64,000 nt of DNA from positions 62,001 to 126,000 of IMG/VR virus record IMGVR_UViG_3300030099_006944; one strand, given 5' to 3'. This DNA comes from a virus. Shown one piece after another: positions 44,884 through 53,246 of the stretch. The number at the start of each line of letters is the position of its first letter. The first letter of the stretch is position 1. The translations under genes were made by a program, and so were the position numbers. The notes under the pieces are model-generated. The model was given only the letters and a program-made list of their open reading frames with translations. It was not told the DNA's origin and made no database searches.

Positions 44884-47694
44884 ATGGCTTATAAATTTCA
44901 ATTAGGTGAATTCCGTGCTTCGGGTTCACTTATTCAAGAAGGATCGATTACTTCTGATGGTACATTGAAGTTGGATGGGGTTGCTGACGCTGCTGCTGAT
45001 GTTTCTGCCGACAGTTTGTACTTTTTAGATGGTGATGGTCTTGTAAAGCGTGAAAGTTTTGCTGATTACGCTGCTTCTGTTGCTGGTGCTGGTTTGGCTG
45101 CTTCGTCCGGTGTTCTTTCCGTAGACATCGATGAGTTGGCTGCTCTTGGTGGAGCTTCTCTTCACCAAACTGAAGACCATTTCATGGTTTCTGACAATGG
45201 TACCGAGAAAAAAGTTACTTTCTCTAACTTAGAAGATTCTATCTTCGCAAACGTTTCTGGTGATGCTACTATCGCTGCTGGTGGTGCTTTAACAATTGCT
45301 GCTGCTGCTGTTGAGCACGGTATGCTCAATGACAACATTATCTCTGGCCAAGATGAATTGGCTCACGCTGATATCGCTGATGCTGATGAGTTGATGATTT
45401 CTGACGCTGGTACAATCAAAAGAGTTGGTGTTGACAGTCTTCGTGATCACTTCTTCGGTGTTGTTAGTGGTGACGCTACAATTGCTGACGGCGGTGCTCT
45501 TACTATCGCTGCTAACGCCGTTGAAGACTCAATGGTTAACGATAACGTCGCAACAGGTCTTGCTGGTGACGGTCTTGCTGCGTCTTCTGGTGTTCTTGCT
45601 GTTCAAGTTTCTGGTGCTCTTAAAATCGAATCCGATAAAGTGGGTATCTCTGGTTCTTTCGCAGACAATGGTCTTAAATATATCGGCGGTGAAGACTCTA
45701 TCTTAGGTGTTGAGTTGGATATCGACGGTATCAAAGATGCTCTCGGCGGGACAGGTATCGCACAAGCTGATAAATTCGCATTTTCTGATGATGGTACTAC
45801 AAAAACTGTTACTTTCTCAAATCTTGAAGACGCAATCTTTGGAAACATTTCTGGTGATGCTACTGTGGCTGCTGGTGGTGCTTTAACAATCGCTGCAAAT
45901 GCTGTTGAAGGATCTATGATCAATTCAAACGCTGCTGGTAATGGTCTTGCTTATGGCTCAAACGCGCTTAACCTCGACCTTAATGAGTTGACTGCTGCTT
46001 CTATTGACGTTTCTGCTGATAGTATCGCTATAATTGATGCTGACGATTCTAACGCATCTAAAAAAGAATCAATTGCTGATCTTGCTACTGCTATGGCTGG
46101 TGGTGGTCTTGTTGCCTCTAACGGTGCTTTCCACCTCGACCACAACGAATTGGGCGCGGCTGCTGTTGATGTTGCTAATGACTCTTTTGCTTTTATCGCT
46201 TCTGGTGATTCTAACAAAACTCGTAAAGAATCAGTTGCAGATTTGATCACAGCAATTGCTGGTGGTGCTCTTTCTGCAACTTCTGGTGTACTTGCTGTTG
46301 CAGTTTCCGGTGCTATTAAGATTGATTCTGATAAGATTGGTCTTACTGGTTCTATTGCTGGTAATGGTCTTAAATATGATGGTGGAGTTAACTCTATCTC
46401 TCAACTAGCTCTTGATGCAAATCCAGACTCTTTTACTGTTGATTCAGATGGTCTTTCTTTGGCCGCTAACGTTGCTGGTGCTGGTATTAATTTAGCTGCT
46501 GGTGTTCTTTCGGTTGATATCGATGAGTTGAGTGCACTTGGTGGTGCTTCTATTGCACAAGGTGACAATCTTTTGGTTTCTGATGCAGGCACTGAAAAGA
46601 AAGTTACTTTCTCTAACTTAGAAGATTCTATCTTCGCAAACGTTTCTGGTGATGCTACTGTTGCTGCCGGTGGTGCTCTTACTATCGCTGCTAACGCTGT
46701 TGAAGGCTCTATGCTTAATACAGATGTTATCTCTGCTCAAACTGCTTTGGCTTCTGGTCTTGCAGCTACTGACGAGTTGATGGTTAGTGATGCTGGAACT
46801 CTTAAGAGAATGGATGTTTCTGTTCTTGGTGATTTCTTAGGTGGTGGTGCTGGTATCACTGTTAGTTCTGGTGAACTTTCAGTTTCTGCTGCTCAAACTT
46901 CAATCACTTCTATCATTAATTCTGGAATCGGTAAGATTGGTACTGCTGCTAATCAAGAGTATATTGATTTCGGTACAGCGGATGAAGTTCATCTTTGTGT
47001 GAACGACGCTCCGGCACTTGTTGCTACTGCAACTGGTGTTACTGTTGAAGGTGATCTTACAGTACTAGGTACTACCACTACTGTAAATTCTACTACAATC
47101 AATATTTCTAGCTCTTTCACGTTTGAAGGCCCAGCAGACGATCATGAGACTATTCTCACTTGTGCTACTCCTGTTGCTGATACTACAATCGAGCTTCCTC
47201 AATTGAGCGCCGGTACTTACTACTTGCCAGCATTGTCTGCTGATCCGGGCACTACTGCAATTGCTGCTACTGTTGCTGAATTAAACATCATGGATGGTGA
47301 TACTTCATTCGCAACTGGTATTACTATTTCTGATTCTGCTGATGGTTTCGTATTTAATGATGGCGGAGTTATGAAGCAACTCAGAGCTGATGAGGTAAAA
47401 GGATATGTTCAAGGTTTGGATATTCAAAACATTGATGATAGCGGTACTCTTAAAAGAGGATTTAACTACTTCTCATCTTTGGGTGGCGCTGAGTCTTGTA
47501 CTCTTCCAGCTAGTCCAGTTGTAGGTGATATTGTATACGTTAAAGCTCCTTCTAATTGTAGCTCGACTAACACTATTACAATCAACAAAGCAGGTTCTCA
47601 AACAATTGACGGTCAAACCGCTCTTGTATTAGAATCTCCTTATGCTGCTGTTTCCTTGTGTTACATCTCTGCTGATCTTTGGAGCATCTTCTAA
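44884..47694 (+). CDS. Repeat-rich fibre protein 2, high-expression codon use
   Basis: The protein has 936 residues and starts after AGGAGGAAA. About four and a half units of roughly 60 residues recur: SDAGTEKKVTFSNLEDSIFA, then NVSGDATVAAGGALTIAANA and VEGSM. A second type of unit (GLAASSGVLSVDIDELAALG) alternates with them. The C-terminus (TITINKAGSQTIDGQTALVL, then ESPYAAV, ending LWSIF) is shared with fibre 1. Codons are strikingly biased to GCT, GGT, TCT and GTT, unlike most neighbours but like the capsid gene, which suggests high expression. A trimeric fibre on the virion surface is likely. Confidence 0.75.
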   Translation: MAYKFQLGEFRASGSLIQEGSITSDGTLKLDGVADAAADVSADSLYFLDGDGLVKRESFADYAASVAGAGLAASSGVLSVDIDELAALGGASLHQTEDHFMVSDNGTEKKVTFSNLEDSIFANVSGDATIAAGGALTIAAAAVEHGMLNDNIISGQDELAHADIADADELMISDAGTIKRVGVDSLRDHFFGVVSGDATIADGGALTIAANAVEDSMVNDNVATGLAGDGLAASSGVLAVQVSGALKIESDKVGISGSFADNGLKYIGGEDSILGVELDIDGIKDALGGTGIAQADKFAFSDDGTTKTVTFSNLEDAIFGNISGDATVAAGGALTIAANAVEGSMINSNAAGNGLAYGSNALNLDLNELTAASIDVSADSIAIIDADDSNASKKESIADLATAMAGGGLVASNGAFHLDHNELGAAAVDVANDSFAFIASGDSNKTRKESVADLITAIAGGALSATSGVLAVAVSGAIKIDSDKIGLTGSIAGNGLKYDGGVNSISQLALDANPDSFTVDSDGLSLAANVAGAGINLAAGVLSVDIDELSALGGASIAQGDNLLVSDAGTEKKVTFSNLEDSIFANVSGDATVAAGGALTIAANAVEGSMLNTDVISAQTALASGLAATDELMVSDAGTLKRMDVSVLGDFLGGGAGITVSSGELSVSAAQTSITSIINSGIGKIGTAANQEYIDFGTADEVHLCVNDAPALVATATGVTVEGDLTVLGTTTTVNSTTINISSSFTFEGPADDHETILTCATPVADTTIELPQLSAGTYYLPALSADPGTTAIAATVAELNIMDGDTSFATGITISDSADGFVFNDGGVMKQLRADEVKGYVQGLDIQNIDDSGTLKRGFNYFSSLGGAESCTLPASPVVGDIVYVKAPSNCSSTNTITINKAGSQTIDGQTALVLESPYAAVSLCYISADLWSIF
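45211..45270 (+). repeat. 60-bp exact direct repeat, copy 1
   Basis: Identical over 60 bases to 46600-46659, in the same frame and 1,389 bases apart inside fibre gene 2. It encodes the KVTFSNLEDSIFANVSGDAT block. Confidence 0.85.
46600..46659 (+). repeat. 60-bp exact direct repeat, copy 2
   Basis: Second copy of the repeat at 45211-45270. Recombination between the two would remove 463 codons in frame. Confidence 0.85.
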
Positions 47695-47732
47695 TCTAAC
47701 GATTGGATTATTATCCTACAAGTTTTACTTGG

Positions 47733-47764
47733 ACGGTCGACCTTCGGGTCGGCCGTTTTCTTTT
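47733..47764 (+). terminator. Rho-independent terminator with UUCG loop
   Basis: A 10-bp stem (ACGGTCGACC with GGTCGGCCGT, one G-U pair) closes a C(UUCG)G tetraloop and is followed by TTTTCTTTT. It ends the fibre 2 transcript. Confidence 0.9.
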
Positions 47765-47771
47765 ATGTTTG

Positions 47772-47778
47772 CTAATTA
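47772..47778 (+). promoter_or_regulatory. Candidate late-promoter motif CTAATTA
   Basis: The motif begins 15 bases after the terminator stem and 24 bases before the next ATG. The first two bases differ from the AACTAATTA consensus (TGCTAATTA). Confidence 0.35.
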
Positions 47779-47795
47779 TTGGGAGGAGAAATTGT

Positions 47796-48977
47796 ATGAG
47801 TTATTTATATTCGAAAGGTAAAAGAATCCTAGGAGACATTGTTGGAGCAGACGATGCAGACCGAGATACTAAGATTGATTTTGAAGACGATCAAATAAAA
47901 CTTGAAACAAGTGGATCAACAAGATTTAAAATATCTGGTTCAAACGGTGCTATAACATTTAACGAAGCATTTACATTCCCAACTACTGACGGAAGTGATA
48001 AGCAGGTTTTGTCGACAGATGGCGCCGGGGCCTTATCTTGGGTTGATCAATCTAGTGGTGGTTCGGGTGGCGGAGGAATGGAATACGCCGTGGGACATGT
48101 TGATCTAACAACCAACAACAAGCCGGTTAACTGGGTTAACGCCTCTTCTATATCTGCTGCGTCTGGTATTAAATCTTGGTTTGTTGTACCCAAAGCAACA
48201 AAGATAGATAAGGTCATCGTTTCAGTCAAGGGCAATAACTTTAGCACAGCAAATGATGGTAATGTAACTTTGAGTATCTACAAGAACCAACAAAATTACG
48301 GATCTACCATAGTCAATCAGACAGTTGGAGCAGATACCTTTACGGAGAAAGTATCAAATTTCTCTGATGGCACAACAGATTGTAATCAAAAGATCTTTTC
48401 TAATTTAAATCAGTCTGTTGCCGAAGGTGATGTAATTCATATCAAAGTTGGTAAATCCGCTGGTAGTGATAAAGAAGCCATAGTCACCTTAGTTTTTGAT
48501 AGTGGCGCAGCAGCAGCAACAGAGCCGCTTGTTTTAATGGCCCACATTTCTTCTGATTTTAATGTTACAACTAGTGACACAAATGAATACTTAACAGTCC
48601 CTTTTGATAGTGTATTGAAATCTACTTTTGCTGATAGTGATTATAACACATCCACTCATACTTTTACAGCGCCGGAGGAAGGTTATTATTTTATAAACTG
48701 TTCGCTTTATCACACTAGTATAAATGATACCCCAACTCAATACCAAGTAAGAATTTCTTCATCTGCTGGTTGGGCTTACGGTGGAGCGATTGCTTTTAGA
48801 AATTACTTTCCGGAAACATCTGTGACGTCCGTGAACACTCATCGACTTGATAGAGTCGCCCATTTAAGCGGTAGTGATCAGGTTAAAGTAACGATTCGAC
48901 CAATCGCCAGCGCGGGGAGTTACGGTAGAATAACCGGTTTACCTCATGTGTCTTATCTGACGATACAAAAACTCTAA
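47796..48977 (+). CDS. Fibre protein 3 with C1q-like C-terminal domain
   Basis: The protein has 393 residues. ATG 47796 follows GGGAGGAG; an upstream in-frame start at 47703 overlaps the terminator and is rejected. The N-terminus (GKRILGDIVGADDADRDTK) is followed by fibre-type strands and a Gly/Ser linker (SSGGSGGGGM). A middle beta domain lies at about 100-260. The last 130 residues (STHTFTAPEEGYYFINCSLY, then a VRISSSAGWAYGG region) match a C1q/TNF-like jelly roll, a trimeric domain found at fibre tips. It would complete or decorate a fibre and may bind the host surface. Confidence 0.65.
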   Translation: MSYLYSKGKRILGDIVGADDADRDTKIDFEDDQIKLETSGSTRFKISGSNGAITFNEAFTFPTTDGSDKQVLSTDGAGALSWVDQSSGGSGGGGMEYAVGHVDLTTNNKPVNWVNASSISAASGIKSWFVVPKATKIDKVIVSVKGNNFSTANDGNVTLSIYKNQQNYGSTIVNQTVGADTFTEKVSNFSDGTTDCNQKIFSNLNQSVAEGDVIHIKVGKSAGSDKEAIVTLVFDSGAAAATEPLVLMAHISSDFNVTTSDTNEYLTVPFDSVLKSTFADSDYNTSTHTFTAPEEGYYFINCSLYHTSINDTPTQYQVRISSSAGWAYGGAIAFRNYFPETSVTSVNTHRLDRVAHLSGSDQVKVTIRPIASAGSYGRITGLPHVSYLTIQKL

Positions 48978-48997
48978 TATTTCATTTATTCCTTTTC

Positions 48998-49027
48998 TTG
49001 ACAACAACACTATTTAATAAGAATAAT
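48998..49027 (+). promoter_or_regulatory. Promoter region of scaffold gene, sigma70-like plus late motif
   Basis: TTGACA at 48998-49003 has a 5/6 -10 match AATAAT at 49022-49027 (18-base spacer). The late motif ACTATTTAATAAGAAT at 49009-49024 overlaps it and is identical over 16 bases to the one upstream of the sheath gene. Confidence 0.5.
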
Positions 49028-49048
49028 AGTCTATTAGGAGATGTGTTA

Positions 49049-50335
49049 ATGTCTAACATGTTAGAACAAGCAATTGTAGATGCTGCGGCTCTACGAGAGG
49101 CTGCTCTCAAAAATGCAGAACAATCAATTATTGAGAAGTATGCACCGCAAATTAAAGAGGCCGTAGAGGCAATGCTTGAAAACGAAGGTGCTCCCCGCAC
49201 CCATATGTATCAAGGGCGAACAGTTAGTGTGATTCACGAAGCGGACGAAGACGGCAATGTTACTGTCGCTGAGGCTGGTGGAAAACCTTTTGTCGTTAAA
49301 GAATCAGATTTGTCTGAGGCGACAGATGAAGAGGTGCTTCAAGAAGAAGAAATGGACGCTGCTGCTGACACAGCAACTGCTCCCCCTACCGAAATAGAAG
49401 CACCCCCTGCATGGGATTCGCGCTACGGAGACACGCAGTCTGTAACCCTTACCGCGATGCTAGACAACGTTGACGAAGATGGAAATATCGAAATCGACTT
49501 GGACGCCATTGAGTTGTCAATGGCCGATGCAGATCAGGGACTAGAAGACACACTTCCAGAAGAGCCCGTAGAGGACATTTCCTTGGCTCCTGAGGAAGAG
49601 GAAGGGGAAACACCCGCTGATGAAACTGGGGAGGAAATAGATGACCTTCTTGGCGATCTAGGAGGGGAAGAAGATACTGATATGCAACTCCAAGAGCTTT
49701 TGGACTTATTATCAGAATATGATGAAGGATTAATTGAAGAAGATATCGATGTCGATATGGGTGAGGCCAAAGATGGCTGGATAGATACCAACGAAGGTTC
49801 TCTGGAATATAAGAGAGACATGGAAGACGCTAAATATACTCATTCTGTTCTCGAAGAAGAGGAAGAAGAGGAAGAAGATTCCGATGAGGAAATACACCAC
49901 GATCGTCTCCATGAAGCCAAACAAGAGATAGACTTACTTCAACAAACATTTTTGGTACTCAAGCAACAAAATGAAAAGCTTGAATCCGTTGTTCATCAAT
50001 TGAACGAAAAACTTGAAGAGACTTTGCTTTCAAACGCAAAGCTTCTTTATCAAAACCGCACTTTAAATGATGCCTCCTTGAATGAGCGACAAAAATCTAA
50101 AATTGTCGAAGCCATCTCTAATGCGGAGTCTCCTAAGGAGGCAAAGAGTTTACATGAGACGTTAAGGGCAACAGTGGGAAGCCAAAAACAAAAGGCTCCA
50201 CAATCACTGAATGAAACCGTAAATCGACGATCGAATCTATCCTCTATGTTGAATTCGAGACAAAACATAAACGAAAGCAAGATTCCTGATGATTCTTTTG
50301 TAAAGAAAATGCAGAAACTTGCAGGCATTAAATAA
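49049..50335 (+). CDS. Prohead scaffold/core protein (gp22-like)
   Basis: The protein has 428 residues. ATG 49049 follows TAGGAG; the upstream start at 48998 lies in the promoter. The sequence is strongly acidic (ETPADETGEEIDDLLGD, EEEEEEEDSDEEIHHD) with a C-terminal coiled coil (DLLQQTFLVLKQQNEKLE) and an end DDSFVKKMQKLAGIK. Position directly before the capsid gene, acidity and helical content fit T4 gp22, the scaffold that shapes the prohead and is then degraded by the protease. Several (Leu/Ile)-x-Glu sites are present (ALREA, SIIEK, QIKEA). It is longer than T4 gp22 (269). Confidence 0.8.
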   Translation: MSNMLEQAIVDAAALREAALKNAEQSIIEKYAPQIKEAVEAMLENEGAPRTHMYQGRTVSVIHEADEDGNVTVAEAGGKPFVVKESDLSEATDEEVLQEEEMDAAADTATAPPTEIEAPPAWDSRYGDTQSVTLTAMLDNVDEDGNIEIDLDAIELSMADADQGLEDTLPEEPVEDISLAPEEEEGETPADETGEEIDDLLGDLGGEEDTDMQLQELLDLLSEYDEGLIEEDIDVDMGEAKDGWIDTNEGSLEYKRDMEDAKYTHSVLEEEEEEEEDSDEEIHHDRLHEAKQEIDLLQQTFLVLKQQNEKLESVVHQLNEKLEETLLSNAKLLYQNRTLNDASLNERQKSKIVEAISNAESPKEAKSLHETLRATVGSQKQKAPQSLNETVNRRSNLSSMLNSRQNINESKIPDDSFVKKMQKLAGIK

Positions 50336-50358
50336 CAATATATAAGGAGGTTAATCTA

Positions 50359-52221
50359 ATGTCTATTGTAGAAAAATTAACCGAAGGTATCGTGAACCGC
50401 GATATGGCCCAAGAAGGCGCTGCTCTTCTTAACAAATGGGGTCAAACTGGTTTGCTTGAAGGCCTTCAAAATGATCACCAGAAGAGCACTATGGCTCGTC
50501 TTTTGGAAAACCAAGCGAAGGAACTTCTTCGTGAGGCTTCTTCATTGGGTGCTGGTGACGTAGAAGGTTTCGCTGCTGTTGCCTTCCCTATCGTTCGTCG
50601 TGTATTCGCCGGACTTATTGCTAACGATCTTGTTAGTGTTCAGCCGATGTCACTCCCTAGTGGACTGATCTTCTTCCTTGACTTCTCTTTTGGAGATCAA
50701 GAAGGTGGAAACGGTGTTTCTGGCTCTCGTATGGGTAACACACAAGGTGGTACTGAATCTATCTATGGTACTGATAAACTTGGTTCAGAAGTTATCACCG
50801 GTGTTGGACTTACAGATAGTCTCAAAGGTGATCTTTCTGGTCCCGGCCGAAGTGGTATGGTCGGATACGCTTACGCTTCTCCAAGTGGAAGTAACGTTGC
50901 TGCTTTTACTAACAGCGATCACATTAAAGTACGCTCTGCTTTCAAACTAGATGGAAGTGTATCTGAGACTCGTGCTAAGTACATTCAATATGATCCGGAT
51001 CTACTAGCATCAACTACTTTGGGTGTTGTCGTTGTCGACGTTAACCAAGCGGAGATTGAAAGTGTTGCAGACGCCGCTGACGCAGATTTTGACAACTTGT
51101 CTGCTTTTGTATTTGATAAAGCAGCACTTCTTACTTACTTAAATGGAGTAACTGGTGGTTCTGCAATTGGCACTATTACTGCTGTTGCTAATATATCTCA
51201 AGTACGTCGTCTAACTAGAAAAGTTGCTGCTGCTGATTCCGCTACTGGTGCCGCTGCTGTGCGTTTTGTCATCTCTTTGGACGAACCAGCACAAATCACA
51301 ACAGAATCTGATACAGCAACTAATGGTGCTGGTGACCTTGCTATTGGAAAACTAAGTTTCCCAATCGTAGACCACCTTCCTGCTGCTGGTACTGTTGGAG
51401 CCGTTGGTTCTTCTAGTAACAACTTTGCTTTGGAAGGCTCCGAGAATATTCCGGAAATCGACATCAAGGTAGATTCAACTGCCATCACAGCGCAAACCAA
51501 GAAGTTGAAAGCCAAGTGGACTCCTGAATTGGGTCAAGACTTGAACGCTTACCACAACTTGGATGCTGAGGTTGAGTTGACTTCTATTCTTTCTGAGCAA
51601 ATCGCTCTGGAAATCGATCGCGAAATTCTTTCTGACTTGGTACGTGGTGCTACCGCTGCTACTTATTACTGGTCTCGTTCTCCGGGTCTCTTCGTTAACC
51701 GTTCAACTGGTGCGGAATTGGGCGCTACTGCTGCTGCTCCTGACTTCACCGGTACTGTTAGTGAATGGTATGAGACTCTCATTGAAACTATCAATGATGT
51801 TTCTGCTCAGATCCACAGAAAGACTCTTCGTGGTGGTGCTAACTATGTTGTTGTGTCTCCTGAGGGCGCTAACATTCTCGAATTCACTTCTGGATTCCGT
51901 GCTAATGTTACTGCTGACGCTGACAAAGGCGACATCGGCGCTGTTAAGGCTGGTTCATTGAGTCGTAAGTTTGACGTTATCGTTGATCCTTACTTCCCAC
52001 GTAACCTTATATTGGTTGGTCGTAAAGGTTCTTCTTTCCTTGAAAGTGGATACGTTTATGCTCCATACGTGCCTCTGCAAACTACACCAACAATCTTCGG
52101 GCCTGAAGACTTCGTTCCTCGTAAAGGGGTAATGACTCGTTATGCCAAGAAGATGGTTCGTCCTGATATGTATGGCCTTGTCATCATTCGCGGATTGCTC
52201 GGTGAGTCCGGTGCTTCCTAA
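50359..52221 (+). CDS. Major capsid protein (gp23-like)
   Basis: The protein has 620 residues (T4 gp23 is 521) and starts after AAGGAGG. Residues 69-105 (VEGFAAVAFPIVRRVFAGLI, then ANDLVSVQPMSLPSGLIFF) match the gp23 signature, placing it in the HK97-fold T4 branch. The N-terminal about 59 residues form a helical delta-like region, ending LLRE59/A60, a predicted cut site for the gp21-type protease close to the T4 position 65/66. The C-terminus (PEDFVPRKGVMTRYAKKMVR) is also typical. An insertion of Ala/Gly-rich sequence around 270-330 accounts for much of the extra length. Codons are strongly biased, as expected for the most abundant virion protein. Confidence 0.92.
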   Translation: MSIVEKLTEGIVNRDMAQEGAALLNKWGQTGLLEGLQNDHQKSTMARLLENQAKELLREASSLGAGDVEGFAAVAFPIVRRVFAGLIANDLVSVQPMSLPSGLIFFLDFSFGDQEGGNGVSGSRMGNTQGGTESIYGTDKLGSEVITGVGLTDSLKGDLSGPGRSGMVGYAYASPSGSNVAAFTNSDHIKVRSAFKLDGSVSETRAKYIQYDPDLLASTTLGVVVVDVNQAEIESVADAADADFDNLSAFVFDKAALLTYLNGVTGGSAIGTITAVANISQVRRLTRKVAAADSATGAAAVRFVISLDEPAQITTESDTATNGAGDLAIGKLSFPIVDHLPAAGTVGAVGSSSNNFALEGSENIPEIDIKVDSTAITAQTKKLKAKWTPELGQDLNAYHNLDAEVELTSILSEQIALEIDREILSDLVRGATAATYYWSRSPGLFVNRSTGAELGATAAAPDFTGTVSEWYETLIETINDVSAQIHRKTLRGGANYVVVSPEGANILEFTSGFRANVTADADKGDIGAVKAGSLSRKFDVIVDPYFPRNLILVGRKGSSFLESGYVYAPYVPLQTTPTIFGPEDFVPRKGVMTRYAKKMVRPDMYGLVIIRGLLGESGAS

Positions 52222-52252
52222 TCTATAACTGATTAGAACACCAAAAAAGACG

Positions 52253-52280
52253 CCCTCGTTCTTCGGAACGGGGGTTTTCT
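52253..52280 (+). terminator. Rho-independent terminator with UUCG loop
   Basis: A 9-bp stem (CCCTCGTTC with GAACGGGGG, one G-U pair) closes a C(UUCG)G loop and is followed by TTTTCTT. It ends the capsid transcript. Confidence 0.9.
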
Positions 52281-52289
52281 TATTCTACG

Positions 52290-52298
52290 AACTATTTA
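52290..52298 (+). promoter_or_regulatory. Candidate late-promoter motif AACTATTTA
   Basis: It starts 15 bases after the capsid terminator stem and lies 55 bases before the next gene. Confidence 0.4.
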
Positions 52299-52353
52299 CA
52301 TATGAATTGGGTGATACCCACATATTTATAATATTATTAAGGAGATTTATATT

Positions 52354-52785
52354 ATGGCTAAATCAGGAAGATACTCTGCTGATAGAAAAAAAGTTCAGTC
52401 AATTACTGCTTCTATTTCGCTGACAAAAGCGGATTGTGGCACTTTTATGATGCTCAATGCAGCGGCTGGCTGTACAGTAACTTTACCTTCAATTGCTGAC
52501 GCTGGTCAGGGATGGTGGTGTCGCTTTATTGTTGCAACAAACTGCTCGTCTAATGAATATATAATTCAAGAAAATGCTTCATACGATACGGATACAATTA
52601 TCGGTGGAATTAACGAACTTGAAGTAGATACCTCAGATGACGGTCCAAGTTCAACCGGTTGTACGTACATTACTATTGCTAACGGAACAGATACTGTTGG
52701 AGACTTCGTAGAAGTCATGACCGATGGAACCAAATGGTATATCGCTGGTCAAACCAAATTAGACGGCGGCATTGGTTTAACATAA
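52354..52785 (+). CDS. Small virion protein related to fibre C-terminal module
   Basis: The protein has 143 residues and starts after AAGGAGA. Residues 15-75 (ISLTKADCGTFMMLNAAAGC, then TVTLPSIADAGQGWW) resemble the beta module near the ends of fibres 1 and 2 (ASLNDYYLGVSASSTLEIRL). The C-terminus continues as short strands (VGDFVEVMTDGTKWYIAGQT). Four to five Cys are present. Position next to the capsid gene suggests a head decoration protein. This is inferred. Confidence 0.55.
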   Translation: MAKSGRYSADRKKVQSITASISLTKADCGTFMMLNAAAGCTVTLPSIADAGQGWWCRFIVATNCSSNEYIIQENASYDTDTIIGGINELEVDTSDDGPSSTGCTYITIANGTDTVGDFVEVMTDGTKWYIAGQTKLDGGIGLT

Positions 52786-52798
52786 TACGAGGTGATCA

Positions 52799-53155
52799 AT
52801 GGGAAAACGTAATAAACGAGCAAGAACAATTCTTAAGAAGGCTAGCATTTTGGGAGAGGAAATTTCTCCCGAAGTTGCTCGTCGTTATGGGATAGAAAAT
52901 TTGCTTCCACAAAAAACAAACACAGAAAAAATTGAAGAATTAAAAACTAAAAATCCTGAACCAATTATCGAAGAACCTGTTGTTCTCGAAGAACCAAAGT
53001 TTGTGACAGAAGCCGAACCGGTGAAAGTTGTGGCTGAGGAACCAAAGGTTGAGGTAAAGAAAACAACAAGAAAACGAGCGCCTCGTAAAACAACAACGAG
53101 GACAAGAAAAACAAATACAAAAGCCAGTTCAAAATCTATCTCCTCCAAGAAATAA
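52799..53155 (+). CDS. Basic protein with histone-like Lys/Arg/Thr tail
   Basis: The protein has 118 residues and starts after GAGGTGATCA. The N-terminus is basic (GKRNKRARTILKKA). A Glu/Pro/Val-rich middle (EPIIEEPVVLEEPKFVTEA) is followed by a tail of about 45 residues rich in Lys, Arg, Thr and Ser (KKTTRKRAPRKTTTRTRK), similar in composition to histone H1 tails. It may bind DNA inside or near the head or neutralise it during packaging. It may instead be an assembly chaperone. No family is recognised. Confidence 0.55.
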   Translation: MGKRNKRARTILKKASILGEEISPEVARRYGIENLLPQKTNTEKIEELKTKNPEPIIEEPVVLEEPKFVTEAEPVKVVAEEPKVEVKKTTRKRAPRKTTTRTRKTNTKASSKSISSKK

Positions 53156-53177
53156 TAAATGTGTGTGTAATGCTTTG

Positions 53178-53210
53178 CCTCCGATGAATCGTCGTCGGAG
53201 GTTTTCCTTT
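53178..53210 (+). terminator. Rho-independent terminator
   Basis: A 10-bp stem (CCTCCGATGA with TCGTCGGAGG, one G-U pair) with loop ATCG is followed by TTTTCCTTTTG. Confidence 0.88.
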
Positions 53211-53216
53211 TGTATT

Positions 53217-53225
53217 AACTAATTA
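53217..53225 (+). promoter_or_regulatory. Candidate late-promoter motif AACTAATTA
   Basis: A perfect copy 15 bases after the terminator stem and 21 bases before the next start. Confidence 0.45.
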
Positions 53226-53246
53226 GGTGTAGCGGAGGATTCCTTA

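Noticed and set aside
44884-47694. CRISPR array or diversity-generating retroelement in the fibre repeats
   Set aside because: The repeats are in-frame protein repeats of unequal spacing, and no reverse transcriptase or template repeat is present.
47703-47795. Upstream start for fibre 3
   Set aside because: The stretch contains a strong terminator hairpin. ATG 47796 follows GGGAGGAG.
48998-49048. Upstream start for the scaffold gene
   Set aside because: It lies in the promoter region; ATG 49049 has a TAGGAG site and starts a helix typical of core proteins.
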